Positions 46,651 through 57,578 of a DNA stretch of 64,000 bases are shown piece after piece. The translations under genes were made by a program, and so were the position numbers. The DNA lies in NCBI GenBank assembly GCA_009733575.1, contig ML769383.1, positions 558,001 to 622,000 on the forward strand, written 5' to 3'. Below the pieces are notes generated by a model, which was not told where the DNA came from, did not search any database, and saw nothing but the letters and a program-made list of their open reading frames with translations. Numbering within the stretch: the stretch's first letter is position 1; each line of letters opens with the position of its first letter. This stretch comes from Gymnopus androsaceus JB14 (taxonomy: Eukaryota; Basidiomycota; Agaricomycetes; Agaricales; Omphalotaceae).

Positions 46651-47668
46651 ATGAAATACCAACGCCTGGATCCTACGTCACCACACCGCCCTCGAAAGTA
46701 TCCCTCCGTAATTCGGACCCATACGGACACGCCAAAACCTCCGCCTGTTCCGCCACTAAATAGGCCTGCAGCTGCATGCCCGCCATGGCAGCATATGGCA
46801 GACACTTACGCATGGGTTGTCGAGCAAGAGTTTGTCAAGGTGGACAGGAAGAATCGAACAACAGAGCAATGGATCTTTGAACAAAAGATCCGCTTTCCTG
46901 CCGATACACAGGAGCGACGAGACATCGAGGAGCGGATACGAAGGAGGATGTGGGAGGAGGCGATGAACAACTATGAAATCGAGGCCGAGAAATGGATGAG
47001 GGTCAGTTTATGCGTACCCAGGGAAACGAAAAACTTACAAATATCATAGCACGAGGAAGAACTCCGACGGATGGCAGCCGAACGAGAGAGGGAGGAGAAG
47101 AAGGCGAGAAACTTACAGGAGGAACTGCGGCGTTTCGAGGCGCGCATGCGAAGTACTAGACAGGAACACACGGAGAAGCATCGAGAGGTGCCAGAGAACC
47201 GATACAGGGCGCAACAAGCTGCAAGAGAGCGCGAGGATCGAGAACGCGCGAGGGTTGAGAGGGGTTTCATAGAGGGATGGACAAGTTACGAGACGCGGTG
47301 GGCCTCTCTCGCCGCATCCTCGGAGCCGCTCAGCTTTTCCGATATCCCTTGGCCAGTGCAGTTGCCATCGGGATCTACAAAGCCCGAGGATATTACTGCG
47401 AAGGAAGTCGCAAAATTCCTCCTGTCTCCACTGCATTCGCAAAACCAATCACGGAAGGATAGGATACGGAATGGTCAGTTGAGATGGCATCCAGACCGAT
47501 TCCAGCGGGTGTTGAAGAGGGTGAAGGAAGAGGACAAGCATATGGTAGCAGATGGCGTTGGCATTATATCGAGATGCCTCAACGACATGATGGCCCGGGA
47601 GAAGAATGCTCATAGAGTGAGTTTTACCGTTAGAGCACGGAGAATATTCTAACCCGCAATTACAGTAA
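46651..47668 (+). CDS. coiled-coil protein with J-domain-like / NFKBIL1-like C-terminus
   Basis: Exon 1 (46651-47001) and exon 2 (47050-47616) join in frame. The stop is either a TAA directly after a third splice (47666-47668) or a read-through stop at 47650-47652. About 306 aa. A proline-rich start is followed by a long charged helix (EERIRRRMWEEAMNNYEIEAEKW, then ELRRMAAEREREEKKARN). The C-terminus LSFSDIPWPVQLPSG, RNGQLRWHPDRFQRVLKRV, GIISRCLNDMM resembles the helix-HPD-helix end of NFKBIL1-type proteins; the HPD tripeptide is present. The role is not established; a splicing link exists for NFKBIL1 relatives. Confidence 0.65.
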
Positions 47669-48246
47669 TCTCGAAAATTTGGAATGCAAGCGGGACTTGC
47701 ACGATCGCGGGGACTAATAGGTATCAGAAGGTGTCTTGAAGAATAGCTGTAAATTAATACCTTTGTGAACAATATTTTGTAATAATTAATTCTTTACTGT
47801 ACCTAGTCACATACTATCAACATACTATGGCATTCCAGAGAGGATTCCGGTCGTCCAATGATGAGATAAAACTTTCCTTGGTTCTTGCGGTGAATCGTAG
47901 TTGGGCTTATTATGCATTAAAAATATTTCAACGCGATCCAATCTGGAAACTGAGCGCTGCAGAATGACGGAGATGATGGTTGTAGTTGGCGTGAGAAAGC
48001 GTCAGACTCTTTTCTTCCAAATTTCGTTCGTGCTCATCGTACGTACATAGAGTATTGCTCCTTCAACAGCACCAGGCACACGGGAATTTTGCGCTGCATG
48101 CTCTGCGCTAGATGTAATCTCGATGTAACTTCGAATTCTCAAAGCCACACCAAAATTTCAGGCGAGTCGGAGACGAGCTTCGTCGAATGGCTATATCTAC
48201 TCAAACGAAAAAATAAAACACATTACCACCACAATCGCAGAAGCTG
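47669..48246. other. spacer, no gene seen
   Basis: AT-rich sequence downstream of the coiled-coil gene. No open frame with coding character and no repeat. Confidence 0.4.
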
Positions 48247-48620
48247 ATGGATCTAGCACGCTTCGACTTGGAAATCGCGCGCCTTCGAGCTACTCTTGAA
48301 ACTATGGAATCTCATAGAGCTTCTATCCAGTATCCACTGTCCAGCTCTACCGTGACCAGAACGTATCTCTGATCAGTCCTGTTCGAGAACTGGTAGTAAA
48401 GATTCTTTTCCAATGTGTACGCCTCCGTAGACTCGTATGGCCAATGAAAACGCGTCGTCACGGTGTAGCCTCTATGTTGATCTACACAATTTCAGTCTGC
48501 CGCACTTGGAGTACCCATCTAGGATAACGGATGCGCCTCTAAAGATTCATGCCATTGCTACGCATGATATAGAGGAAACTAAATGCACACCAGTATGCTT
48601 ACGATTTGCCTGGCTGTGGT
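48247..48620 (+). pseudogene. F-box protein relic of a second subfamily
   Basis: ATG at 48247 opens MDLARFDLEIARLRATLETM, ESHRASIQYPLSSS, and after a frame change ISPVRELVVKILFQCV. This is the coiled-helix plus F-box start common in agaric F-box families (EIARLRATL...SPVRRLP.EIL.EIF). Stops then accumulate in all frames. Fragments of a leucine-rich tail may continue to about 49000 (ITDAPLKIHAIATH). It belongs to a different subfamily from the 11-26 kb genes. Confidence 0.5.
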
Positions 48621-49673
48621 TAGGAGTTATGTATGACACTCCCTAATGAAGGAGTGCAGCTGCTGGCTGGATGCCACTATCGAGCTACCTTCTTTTCTTT
48701 TCTGGGTCCAAAGCTCCAGAGTCTAAAGCTGCGATAGAGTCCGTATGAGGCTTGATGTGATAATGAGTCTTGTCCACCGATATTTTTGCTGTTTTCTTGC
48801 CTCAGTTACCTTATAATGCTTATATCTCCTTACCCGATTAAATTGATTCACCCCTTGGTACCAGCCAAATTCGGAGCTACCATCGAGTGGAATGATGTCC
48901 CGGCAGTCCAAATCCGCGGAAACCTTCCTTCAAGTTCATACTACTATTCGTGGACTGCCTTCTCGACAGTCTGATGCGACGCTCAGGCGATCCCAACATG
49001 CACACACTCGAGAAAGTGATCCTGAACAGATGTATAAATCCTGATTTTCACGAGGTAGAAGAGCTTGATTGTGGTGTGAATGTCGAGTGGGATAAAAAAC
49101 TTGAGGTTTAGCAGGGGAGGCAAGAAGAAATTGTTCGGTTGGTCATTAAATTTGTGCCTCCAGAAGCTCAAGTCGGCGCAAATGAAATTTAGTTCTGCTT
49201 GATATAAAAATTTCCCTTAGTAATTATAACGACTCGGAGCGGAGAATACTCATCGAGCGGGTCAAGAAGCGAATTATCCTGAGGTAATAAGAGTATGCAT
49301 GTATATCTGTCCGCTTCATTTCTTCAATTATTTCTTTGATCTTCACTGGAAACATAATATTTACTCAACACTTCATAGGGTTGATCCTTTCACCGAAACA
49401 TGTGTGCATTGCCATATCTTACCTAGGATCACAGATCAATGGATTATAACAGTTGAATGCGTCTCTTCAAGAGAAATGAGCTTGCGTCAAATAAAAGTGA
49501 TTTTGATTAATTGCTTTGTGCAAACATTCAGAATTTGTGAATTACGTAAATATCAAAGCGAGTTATATCAAGCGTTTAAGGGCACACAAATTCCATTTAC
49601 GAAATCCCGTTATGATTTTCAGCCCTAATAATTATAGATAAATAGACTAAATAACGCCATAGCCATACACAAC
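48621..49673. other. gene-poor spacer
   Basis: Only short disconnected frames. A possible decayed F-box tail lies up to about 49000; nothing can be supported beyond that. Confidence 0.35.
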
Positions 49674-50877
49674 TTATTTGATATGCAGTTCCTCCTTCAC
49701 CGACTTTGAAAACTTTGCACTTGGTCCTTGGGTGTCACTTAGAACCAGAGCTTTCTTATTCGCCGGTGGGAATGCCGTGCAGGGGAGACGGTGTACCTTG
49801 ACTTTGATGAGATGTGCCGCAAGTGCAGATTCAGTTACGATAGCGTATTGATAAAAGTTTGGGGCAACATGAACTGCGAGTGTGGAGATGGTGAATCAGT
49901 TATAATAGAGAAGATCCAGAGAAACAACGCTTACCTCCGTCAGTAAGAACTGGCATAGGTCTGGAGATAGTAAAATCAATTCCCAGTCACTCTAGCTCAC
50001 TCAGCCTTGGCTATACATACCCATTAAACATATCGTACCCTTCTCCCATCTTCTTGATTTTCTCCTTGTAGGGAGTCGAGTGCGCCATTGACTCCTTCCG
50101 AGACTTTGCGTTAAAACTTTCAGTAGTTTTTGCCGTGAGTGAGTTTGCGGAACAGACAGCGACAAACTATATGAAAGAATTATAAGTAAGCTCCGAGTCT
50201 GACCACAACCTGGAATTCTCACGTCGTCATAATCCTCTTTCTTCCATTCATCGTAATCCTTGACTTTGGCACTATAAACGGTCGTTTTATTAAATTGCCG
50301 CTGACCATCACCGGTAAACTTAAATATGTACTCACTTCGTTCCATCCCATTCATACTCTACAAAGACTACAGCAGCTCAGAAATAGAGAAAAAGGATCCC
50401 GACACTACCACTAACCAAAGATAACAGCAAAAGCCTCAGCGTCCTTTTTATCCTCTATTAATTTCGCGTTCGCTCTCTTTTGGTTGCATGCAAACTGACC
50501 CGCGGCCCTCAGAGAGTCGGTAAGGTAAAATCCACCTGCATGGTTGCAAGTCAAAATTTGGTGGTCACCGACCAAATGAACTGACCAGCTGCACTTAGAT
50601 CTCCACGTTGATTAGGATTCATGATTTTAGGGCCTTTTTCAAGCTCGCCTTTCTCTTGATCTGTCGTTCCATGGTACAGCGTTATTTTTTCCTTGCCAGA
50701 TAGGTGAGTAGGGAAAAATCGTAGCGCAAGCTGAGCAAACGAATGTCAAAAGGGAGCTGCAGAAAAGAGGACATTGCGCACCTGTGTCGCATCAGCTGGG
50801 GCCGCGTCGGAGTAAACTGAAAGGAAAATCAAAGCTAAAACTTTGATGGCGATCATCGTGGAAGTCGAGAAGACCAT
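49674..50877 (-). CDS. secreted ADP-ribosyltransferase-fold-like protein (DUF3990-like)
   Basis: A multi-exon minus-strand gene. The start MVFSTSTMIAIKVLALIFL, then SVYSDAAPADATQ, is a clear signal peptide. Following exons give LALRFFPTHLSGKEKITLYHGTT, GDLSAAGGFYLTDSLRAAGQF, ANAKLIEDKKDAEAFAV, YEWDGTK, FVAVCSANSLTAKT, VHVAPNFYQYAIVTESALAA and the end SKSVKEELHIK. The LYHGTT plus GGFYLTD pattern is typical of ART-superfamily domains of the DUF3990 kind. I cannot see the catalytic glutamate with confidence. Introns (about 50735-50783, 50535-50583, 50360-50412, 50165-50220, 49935-50020) are of normal size. The role is unknown; the family includes secreted effectors and immunity-related enzymes. 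Confidence 0.55.
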
Positions 50878-50923
50878 GAGTGTAAAGTGAATGAATTAAA
50901 GTGGTCTTTCGACGTGGTATGTG

Positions 50924-50950
50924 GAGAGAGAGAGAGAGAGAGAGAGAGAA
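50924..50950. repeat. GA dinucleotide microsatellite
   Basis: About 13 GA repeats just upstream of the secreted ART-like gene's start (50877), within its likely promoter. Confidence 0.9.
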
Positions 50951-51779
50951 AGATATCCAAGCTATTGATTAGCCGTTGCAACATAAATACTACTTATACA
51001 TACCGAGAAGGTTTTAGTTGTGGATTATACTTTCGATATTATCACCAGGATAAGCAGTCAGGTGTAAGACCGAAAGCCAGTTCGATGCAGGATCCTTGCC
51101 ATGCTAAGGCTCTTTTATAACCGTCCATCCGGATCCCGGTGTCGCGCTTCCTATGATTTTTGCAAATTCGGCTCGATCTCATCAAACAAACCTTACGTGC
51201 ATCCTGCTGCATCGTTCGCGTGTTCTGTTCAGATGTACATCAATAGTTTAGCCGTGTAATTATTACATAGCCTCTGACCCTGCAAATCGAGCTTTGGCTA
51301 AGTTGATACTTGATAGACTCGGAGGGACACGAGAGGCATTTCGGCATGTCTTCTTAGTTCTTTTCTGGCTTACATACTCATGCTTGAAGAAGTCCACCTA
51401 CATCTTTTGATTTACCAACTGAATAAACATACCCTACTTGTGTATAAAGACTGGGCGGACTGAAGAACAGCGAACCAAAGAGACGGCATTGGAAAGTTGG
51501 ATCATTTTACGCTTTAGACTGCAGAGCTTAAAGCGGCGTACCGAAAATGTACTAGTCAGTGAATGCGTTGAGGTTCAAGCGGGTGTAATTTATGATGGTG
51601 CACTGGTAGTAATAAATCATTGCACCCTCCTCGTGAGACTTCAACTTGAATCATCTCTTCAGATAATGTCTGTTCCTAAGCATTTCCGTGCTGCGACAAT
51701 TGAACATCATTCCCTCGTCCGTTAACAAGATCGATGCGCACTGCACAGCGTCTGGCGAGTCCCCATGGTCCAGTGTTGC

Positions 51780-51866
51780 TCCCTTGTGTCACTATCGTGT
51801 GTGTACCGAATCACTCCTCTATCAGTATTTTATCCCGAGGTCAGCCGTTCGAGTAGGCTAGAGGGA
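51780..51866 (+). repeat. tRNA-like element 1 (D-arm lost)
   Basis: The ends TCCCTTG / AGAGGGA pair partly. The 3' half CGAGGTCAGCCGTTCGAGTAGGCTAG has a T-arm with a TTCGAGT loop. The D-arm present in the sister elements is missing between TCCCTTG and the TCACTATCG stretch. Degenerate. Confidence 0.4.
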
Positions 51867-52113
51867 ACTTTGATTCTTCACTTGCGAGATTTTATTCTCT
51901 CTACTTTTTATTGAGTTTTGAAGTTTTCCCGTGTCCGAATCGTCACGCTGAGTGTCGAGTAAGAGAATCAAGGATTCACCACCCACAAACGCACCCATCC
52001 ACGAACACACTCATGTCCTCGGTCTGATTCTCGGTATACTACTACTGTCCTGTCCTGTCAGTATGTCTAATTTCTAATGCCGTCTAGTGCGAATAACTTT
52101 CCAACCTCCTACC

Positions 52114-52201
52114 TCCTTCTTACTTAGCTCAGTTTGTAATGTAGCAATGCCATAGAACAATGCCTAATGACGAGGTCAGTCGTTCAAGTCGGCTAGAAGA
52201 A
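52114..52201 (+). repeat. tRNA-like element 2 (degenerate)
   Basis: TCCTTCT start, TTAGCTCAGTTTGTAATG in place of the D-arm, then TGACGAGGTCAGTCGTTCAAGT, CGGCT and AGAAGAA. The acceptor and T-arm are kept; the D-stem and anticodon stem are broken. Confidence 0.45.
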
Positions 52202-52404
52202 ATGACCCAATTGGGTCGTCTCAATTTCAAATTCAAATCAAGTAGATTCATTTATTCACTCCCCTCGAGCACATCCACTAATGCATTCACCTTCTCAGTC
52301 TGAGCCCAGGACCAAGGACCAAAGGGTACTTGGTACGCAGCTACTACTGCTGTTCTGTCAGTATGTCTAATGTCTAGTGAATCACCTGAGCGATCTTCCC
52401 AATA

Positions 52405-52497
52405 TCATTCTTAGCTCTAGTTGGTAGAGCGCGTCACTATTATATAGTTGCGAACACTGTATATGACGAGGTCAGTCGTTCAAGTCGGCTAGAATGT
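52405..52497 (+). tRNA. tRNA-like element 3, intron-containing; possible tRNA gene
   Basis: Acceptor strands TCATTCT / AGAATGT pair in 6 of 7 positions. They differ from the sister elements (TCCTTCT / AGAAGGA) by a change on both sides of one pair. D-arm TAGCTCTAGTTGGTAGAGC has one inserted base. Anticodon stem CGTCA / TGACG is perfect and encloses a 27-nt loop (CTATTATATAG...), so an intron is needed. T-arm AGTCG-TTCAAGT-CGGCT is intact. Confidence 0.4.
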
Positions 52498-53334
52498 GCT
52501 CTTGAGATTACCTAATTTTTTTCCGTGTCAGAACGATGCTTATACTCTGTAAGGACAGGTTAGATTGATTCACTAACGCCTGGTACGTTCGATTACTTAC
52601 ACTGTGCTTTGCGCTCGTACTCAGAGTTAATGAATAAATACTGTATACTGTAGTATAGAAGGCACTGTGTTTTTTTTTTGAGAAGAAAAGATCATCCTGA
52701 TGACATAAGATTTTCTGCACTTGCTTCTCTCTCTTTTCCGTGTCGTTACAAGTAAGCAAATTTATTCACTCACCAACCTCCTCGATTACCTGTTATGTTC
52801 AATTACTTACACACAAGTACAACTTCTCTGTGTTAAGTTCTGTTGGCACTCGGAGCTCAGAGTTGAAGGAATACTGTATTACTACTACATCATACCATTG
52901 CTAGTACTACTACTTGTACTGGTACCATTTCGACCGAAAGTTCAGCGATATTTAGCGTTTATCTTGGTCGGCCATCCAGTTCAGCCAAGTGCGTTACGCG
53001 TTACGGTATGCAAGCTCAGTTCAGTGTACCGCAGGCACCAGAAAATTTTTATACATCTTAATTGATTTGTAGAGTGTGTTGCCGCTGTCTGATCTCAACG
53101 GATGCGGGAGATGATTCCTCAGCCCGAAATACCTATATAAAGTAGCATTCCGGTCTATCTGAGACCGAGTTCAGAGCCCTCTGTTACGCGCTACATGGAA
53201 ACATTGGCAGTTCAAAGGGGTAGTGTTACGCGTTACTGAAATTTCTGTCGAAATGGTACAGTACTGCACAGTACTGTAAGATCTAGATTTGATCAGACTC
53301 TTGTCAGTGTGTTTATTCACTTCCCAACCCCAAT

Positions 53335-53411
53335 TCCTTCTTAGCTCAGTTGGTAGAGCGCATCTTCAGTATACTTATGACGAGGCCAGTCGTTCAACTC
53401 GGCTAGAAGGA
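53335..53411 (+). tRNA. tRNA-like element 4
   Basis: A perfect acceptor stem TCCTTCT / AGAAGGA and D-arm TAGCTCAGTTGGTAGAGC. T-arm AGTCG-TTCAACT-CGGCT. The middle (CATCTTCAGTATACTTATGACG) does not make a good five-pair anticodon stem. Sequence 3' of it (TAATTTGTTTTTTTCAAGCACAGAGTCCTAAGTA) is also found behind the element at 60312, so both belong to the duplicated ice-binding loci. Confidence 0.4.
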
Positions 53412-53622
53412 TTGCAAAGTAACCGTCGTCGATGTAATTTGTTTTTTTCAAGCACAGAGTCCTAAGTATATGATACGATACATCGCATATATGAAGAAAG
53501 AAACGATACTGACACCGCTGTCAGAAAAGCGAAAGCGGGGCCATACTACTACCCAGAACCCGGACAAGAGAATAACGATGAAAGAGAGAACTACAAACAA
53601 AGGATCACTGAGGGTGATCTAC

Positions 53623-54659
53623 CTATCCGACGACTGTTGCCTAAACGCAATGTTGTCACTCAACGCTCGAAGATCAAGATTGGAGAAAAAATGCTTACTT
53701 GTTGCAGAGCGACAAAGGTTTGAGCTAAGATACGACCGTTCATTGTGGCTCCAGTTTCGAGCGTAACGGCCGTCTTTGCGAGAATGACACCCTCAATGTG
53801 GGCGCCGGCATCAGCGGTGACGGCGCCAGTGACAACCCAGAAGATATTGGAAGCGAGAGCACCTCCGACGAGGGTAACACGGGCGCCGGCCGCGAAATTG
53901 AGAGTTCCAGCGATCTGGAAGACAAAGACTTTGGTACAATGTCAGCAAAGATAGATGACAGGCGTAAGGTGTAAGGACTTACCATCGGCAGAGGTTCCAG
54001 TAATGATGACACCAGCTGAATTGATGCTGACTGCTGAAGTCCATTTGTAGAGCGCAGGTGTGAGTACACGGCCGCCGATTGCGCCTGAAATCACCAGGTA
54101 AGATCAATGAAAGACCTATAATGTATAAATACGTACCACTAGCAAGGTTAGTGAATCCTGGATTTACAAGACCATTTGCATTGGTGAAGGCTGTCTGCAT
54201 GTTTGAGATGGCAGTCGTCAAGGTCGAGGGAGTAGGAGCTGCATAAGATGCGGCGAAAAGTTCGCCTGTGACTTGGCTCGATCTAGAAAACGCTCCGCCC
54301 GGTGCAAGAGTGAGCGAAAATCCAGTCAAAGCATTCGCTGCTATAGGGCTAACCCCGACGTTTCCAGCTATACGGTGTTGAGAATCAAGCTACAAAGGCG
54401 CAGCACGATCGGCTCACTAATGGAAGACGGGGGAACAGTTGAAACACCCGACTTGGAAAGAATGGCATAATTAGCTGCGGTGCCGAGGACGATGGGAGCT
54501 GGTCCTAGATTGATGGCTCCTGGTGCTGCTCCTACACTGAGGAACGACGCCTGAAAGTAGCACAAATGTCAGGATGTAGGAAGTAAGAGGTGAAAGAAGC
54601 AACGAAGTAGAGCTTACCCAAAGGCTGAGACAGACGATTTTGTTAAGGGCAGAAAGCAT
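53623..54659 (-). CDS. secreted ice-binding protein (DUF3494), copy 1
   Basis: Six or so exons. Exon 1 MLSALNKIVCLSLW plus ASFLSVGAAPG forms the signal peptide. The mature part reads NLGPAPIVLGTAANYAILSK, STVPPSSI, GNVGVSPIAANALTGF, TGELFAASYAAPTP, VFVFQIAGTLNFA, ARVTLVGGALASNIFW, GAHIEGVILAKTAVTLETGA and MNGRILAQTFVALQQ, ending ATVVG. This is the complete DUF3494 beta-helix order known from Typhula, Flammulina and Lentinula antifreeze proteins. It acts outside the cell by binding ice. Introns of 50-60 bp are at about 54557-54617, 54365-54421, 54083-54136, 53926-53982 and 53641-53697. TATAAAA at 54727-54733. Confidence 0.9.
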
Positions 54660-54726
54660 TTCAGAGAGTTGTTGAGAGGATATCTGGAGGCGAAGATGCT
54701 GAAGAAAGTATTCTACATGGCTGCAG

Positions 54727-54733
54727 TTTTTAT
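54727..54733 (-). promoter_or_regulatory. TATA box of ice-binding copy 1
   Basis: TATAAAA on the minus strand, about 70 bp before the ATG at 54659. A TATAAA/G occurs at the matching place in copies 2 and 3, in the shared context GTATAAAGCAGCA...CATGTAGAATA. Confidence 0.65.
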
Positions 54734-55456
54734 AGACTTTTGACCTTGCCATATCCGTCTCTCAACCTCGTCATAGTTCAGCATGTTGCAAGAATGATAC
54801 ATAGTTGGTGGCACTGAAAACAATCGAAAAAAAGCCCTGAGCAGAGTCACAGCAATGTTTTGCCTAATGCGCAGTTTCTTAACTCTGGCTGTGATGTTTA
54901 TAATGCGTAGGACGGCATTGAAGAGGCGGAACGAACCAAGTGAAAGGGATGGCTGCAATATGGTTACCCTAACAGTGGACGGCGGTTTGTCTAGGAGCAG
55001 GAGAAAGGACGAAAGTCTGACAGAAGAGGAACGTCAGTCAACAAGATAGAGTCAGTCAGAAGGGGTGTTAGTCAGAGAAGACCAAGACATTCGTAGCTTC
55101 TCTGGAGCAAGGGATAGCTCTGGACTCTGGAGATCGCCCGCGGTTTTGCTGATGAATTTGTTCTGTCAATACGTACTCGACTTGTTAATATTCGTCGACG
55201 TCTATCCTATATTGTAGGTAATTTAAGCAAGCTATTCTATGAATGAAGTTTGTACACTGTACATGAAGTGGCAGTGAGAGCCTGCCTCATGTAAAGGATG
55301 GCTGAAGTTTTAAGCCCTCGTCCAGGAGCAGGAGAGGCCAGGCTAAAAACATCACAACTTACGTTGGCGTAGCACTTGAACGATAGCATACAGTCAACTC
55401 CCGCAAGTGTTCTCTTTATTTCCGGTTGAGAGCGACATTGCAAATGGAAGTCTAAC

Positions 55457-55528
55457 TTGAACATATGAATTTGAACATATGAACTCTTGAACATATGAAT
55501 TTGAACATATGAACATGAACATATGAAC
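55457..55528. repeat. GAACATATGAA short tandem array
   Basis: Five to six imperfect copies of TTGAACATATGAA in the upstream region of ice-binding copy 1. The matching site of copy 2 has only one ATATGAACCGAT, so this is a lineage-specific expansion. Confidence 0.85.
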
Positions 55529-55710
55529 CGATTCATCGGCGAAAAAACGGTAAGAGAGACATGTGTTCCCGAGATGAAAGGAGTGCGACATGAATACTAA
55601 AAGCATCCTAAAGGCTTTAGCATATACACGAGACCAAGAGATACGCTGTCGATGACGAACCTTTGTATCTAACTAGAACCAGCTTTCGCATCGGCGATTA
55701 CCCCTTCGCG

Positions 55711-56215
55711 TGAGCTTCGACTGATCAAAGACGTGTTCCCGTGATTGCCTGGCTATCATGGCTGCATCGGTCTCGAGTGAGCGCATATTCAAACGCCGTA
55801 TCCGACTCAAGGGTAAAGCAGCAAATCACTGAAAAGGGTAATAAGTTCAATCAGTCTCGAAGTGGAATGCAGAAGAGTAGAGCTCAAATGTAAACCTATT
55901 TCTTAATAGCAATGTAGTGATGCTTCGCTTTACTATTATGATAGGTAAATCTATAAATTCTTCCCCTTTAATCGTAGAACGTCCGGTTTTGACACTGAGC
56001 TATGAGGCGGGCTCGGGATCTAGGAAGCCTGAGCCTCGCAAGATACGCTCAAGCCAGTGAATCGCGGGCAGTTTGTCTGGGGACATTCACGAATGAGCAG
56101 GATAGGACTGCGATTCGGCGATAAGGAAGGGACAAAAATGAAGGTAACGTATATAGTACATCGTTGAAGGAACAGCGAAAAAAAACTGTGACGAATTTTC
56201 AAATTACAGCAATTA
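55711..56215. other. spacer, no gene seen
   Basis: No supported coding exon, tRNA-like element or repeat. Confidence 0.4.
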
Positions 56216-56998
56216 ATTCAACAACCAATACATACCTTTCGTCAAAACCGTCCATACCATCATGGACCTCTCTCTACGTCTATAATCCCGAATATCTTCT
56301 TCAACCCTTCTAAATCGTTCAACTATTTGCGCACGATCGTCGTCGGCTGCAAGCCCAATACAAGGCCTAATCCAGAAAATCGTCAGGACGTATTCCAGCC
56401 TTGCTGAGGGGAGAAACTTCATCGACTAGTTCTGCAAGCCAGCTCGCCGTAACCCGTTGCAGAGCAGTAGTCATTTTCAATGTTTGGCGGGATGCTGTCC
56501 TTGTAAATTGAATTCGACCTGATCAGTTCCGGCGGGAGATTGATACCAAAAGAAACCGTAGCGGTGGTGGCAGAGAATAAGAGAAACGCTAACGCGGTCA
56601 CGTGGTCACGTATGGAAATCCAGGCTTGAAACTTACCGCCAAGGTCGCTCGTTTACCGTACTCCTCTCTTTCTTCTCTTCCGATGCTTTCAAACCAAGGA
56701 TTTTGTAGCATTGCTTAGCCCCAGCTCCTGCATTCACGCTCATGGTTCAGTGCTTGCAAAACCATGCAGATTGTCGTTACCAGTCTTGGTCGGCTACTTG
56801 GACAGGGTGCATGAGGGCGATGGTAGATTGAAGATCGGAGCGAATCGCAACCGAAGGTATGAAATCGGGGCTCGTTTTTGTACGCCCGTGGAGACCTGAG
56901 TCCAAATCGGGAGTCAGGACATGCATAACCTGATCTTGGTAGAATAACACTGTGGTTCCGAGTGCACAGAAGATGAGGGATAAAACCAGGATATTCAC
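56216..56998 (-). CDS. possible small hypothetical gene(s)
   Basis: Three short minus-strand frames have some coding feel: MNILVLSLIFCALGTTVLFY (from 56998, hydrophobic start), FLLFSATTATVSFGINLPPE (about 56580) and VERFRRVEEDIRDYRRRERS (about 56320). A donor GTAAGT near 56635 and an acceptor GCGTTAG near 56590 could join parts. I recognise no family and cannot assemble one frame, so treat this as a lead only. Confidence 0.25.
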
Positions 56999-57010
56999 TC
57001 CGCTGATACT

Positions 57011-57110
57011 TTCTTCTTAGCTCAGTTGGTAGAGCGCGTCACTAGTATTGTCCATCAATGTGATCTGATTGATCTATGAGGAGGTTAGTCGTTCAAGTCG
57101 GCTAGAAGGA
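57011..57110 (+). tRNA. tRNA-Thr(AGT)-like element 5, intron-containing
   Basis: Acceptor TTCTTCT / AGAAGGA pairs throughout if one G-U is allowed. D-arm TAGCTCAGTTGGTAGAGC, 5' anticodon strand CGTCA followed by CTAGTA (anticodon AGT), an insert of about 30 nt, then TGAGG and the T-arm AGTCG-TTCAAGT-CGGCT. The 3' anticodon strand has one mismatch. Confidence 0.45.
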
Positions 57111-57578
57111 AGTGATTGGTGAAGTACGTTTGCCTTGCATAGTTGTATTAGTTGTTTTTTTCCTTCGCTCACTACAGTATATCCTATGTATTTTTAGTTA
57201 TATGTGTTCGAGCCTAGGCGCTCAGTATGTAAAAAAAACATCGAAATCGTGCCGTGCCGTGCCGGTGCCGCTGACCAAGTGAGAATCCACGTGCGGTTGC
57301 AGTATCGGTTGTAATTTTTCGTTTGTGCCTCTCCATCGTCGTCGTGTCGGAGGCACTGTGATCGGTGAGTGAGCTACAAAGTTTTTTTCTGCTACATACT
57401 ATTTATGATGTGGATGATGTGATGGATTGATTGGACCCAAGGGAGGTGGACGGACGATGGATGTGATGGTATCAAAGGATCAAAAGGAAAAAAAAGCAGG
57501 ATGGACGTTGACTTGGACTTTTGTTTTGTGTTTTGTTTTTGACGTTCAGGATGCTAACGAGGCCTGTTGTTGGTAGAA
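57111..57578. other. 5' region of the GATA factor gene
   Basis: Contains T-rich tracts and a GTGCCGTGCCGTGCCGGTGCC micro-repeat near 57250. TTGGTAG just before the ATG at 57579 resembles a splice acceptor, so a 5'-UTR intron is possible. Confidence 0.4.

Larger units (their letters stand above)
50878..53622. other. gene-poor region carrying four tRNA-like elements
   Basis: No protein gene is supported. It contains a GA microsatellite (50924-50950), tRNA-like elements at 51780, 52114, 52405 and 53335, and three dispersed copies of a GTTACGCGYTAC motif. Much of the remainder is low-complexity pyrimidine-rich sequence. Confidence 0.5.
54660..55710. repeat. conserved upstream region of ice-binding copy 1
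   Basis: About 1 kb upstream of copy 1 matches the regions upstream of copy 2 (61604-62480) and copy 3 (62960-63564). Shared marks include CTATGACGAGG, AGGGCTTTTTT with GCAGAGTCACAGC, GAGGCGGAACGA and a GGCGAAAA block. It includes the TATA box and presumably the shared promoter. Open frames here (for example 54713-54958) are not supported as genes. Confidence 0.75.

Noticed and set aside
51438..51725. 95-aa plus-strand frame between tRNA-like elements
   Set aside because: No domain, atypical composition and no flanking splice or promoter signals.
54713..54958. Open frame conserved upstream of all three ice-binding genes (MLNYDEVE-type reading)
   Set aside because: It follows from recent duplication of the whole upstream region. 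The frame is interrupted differently in each copy and ends within the 5' leader, so I treat it as non-coding.
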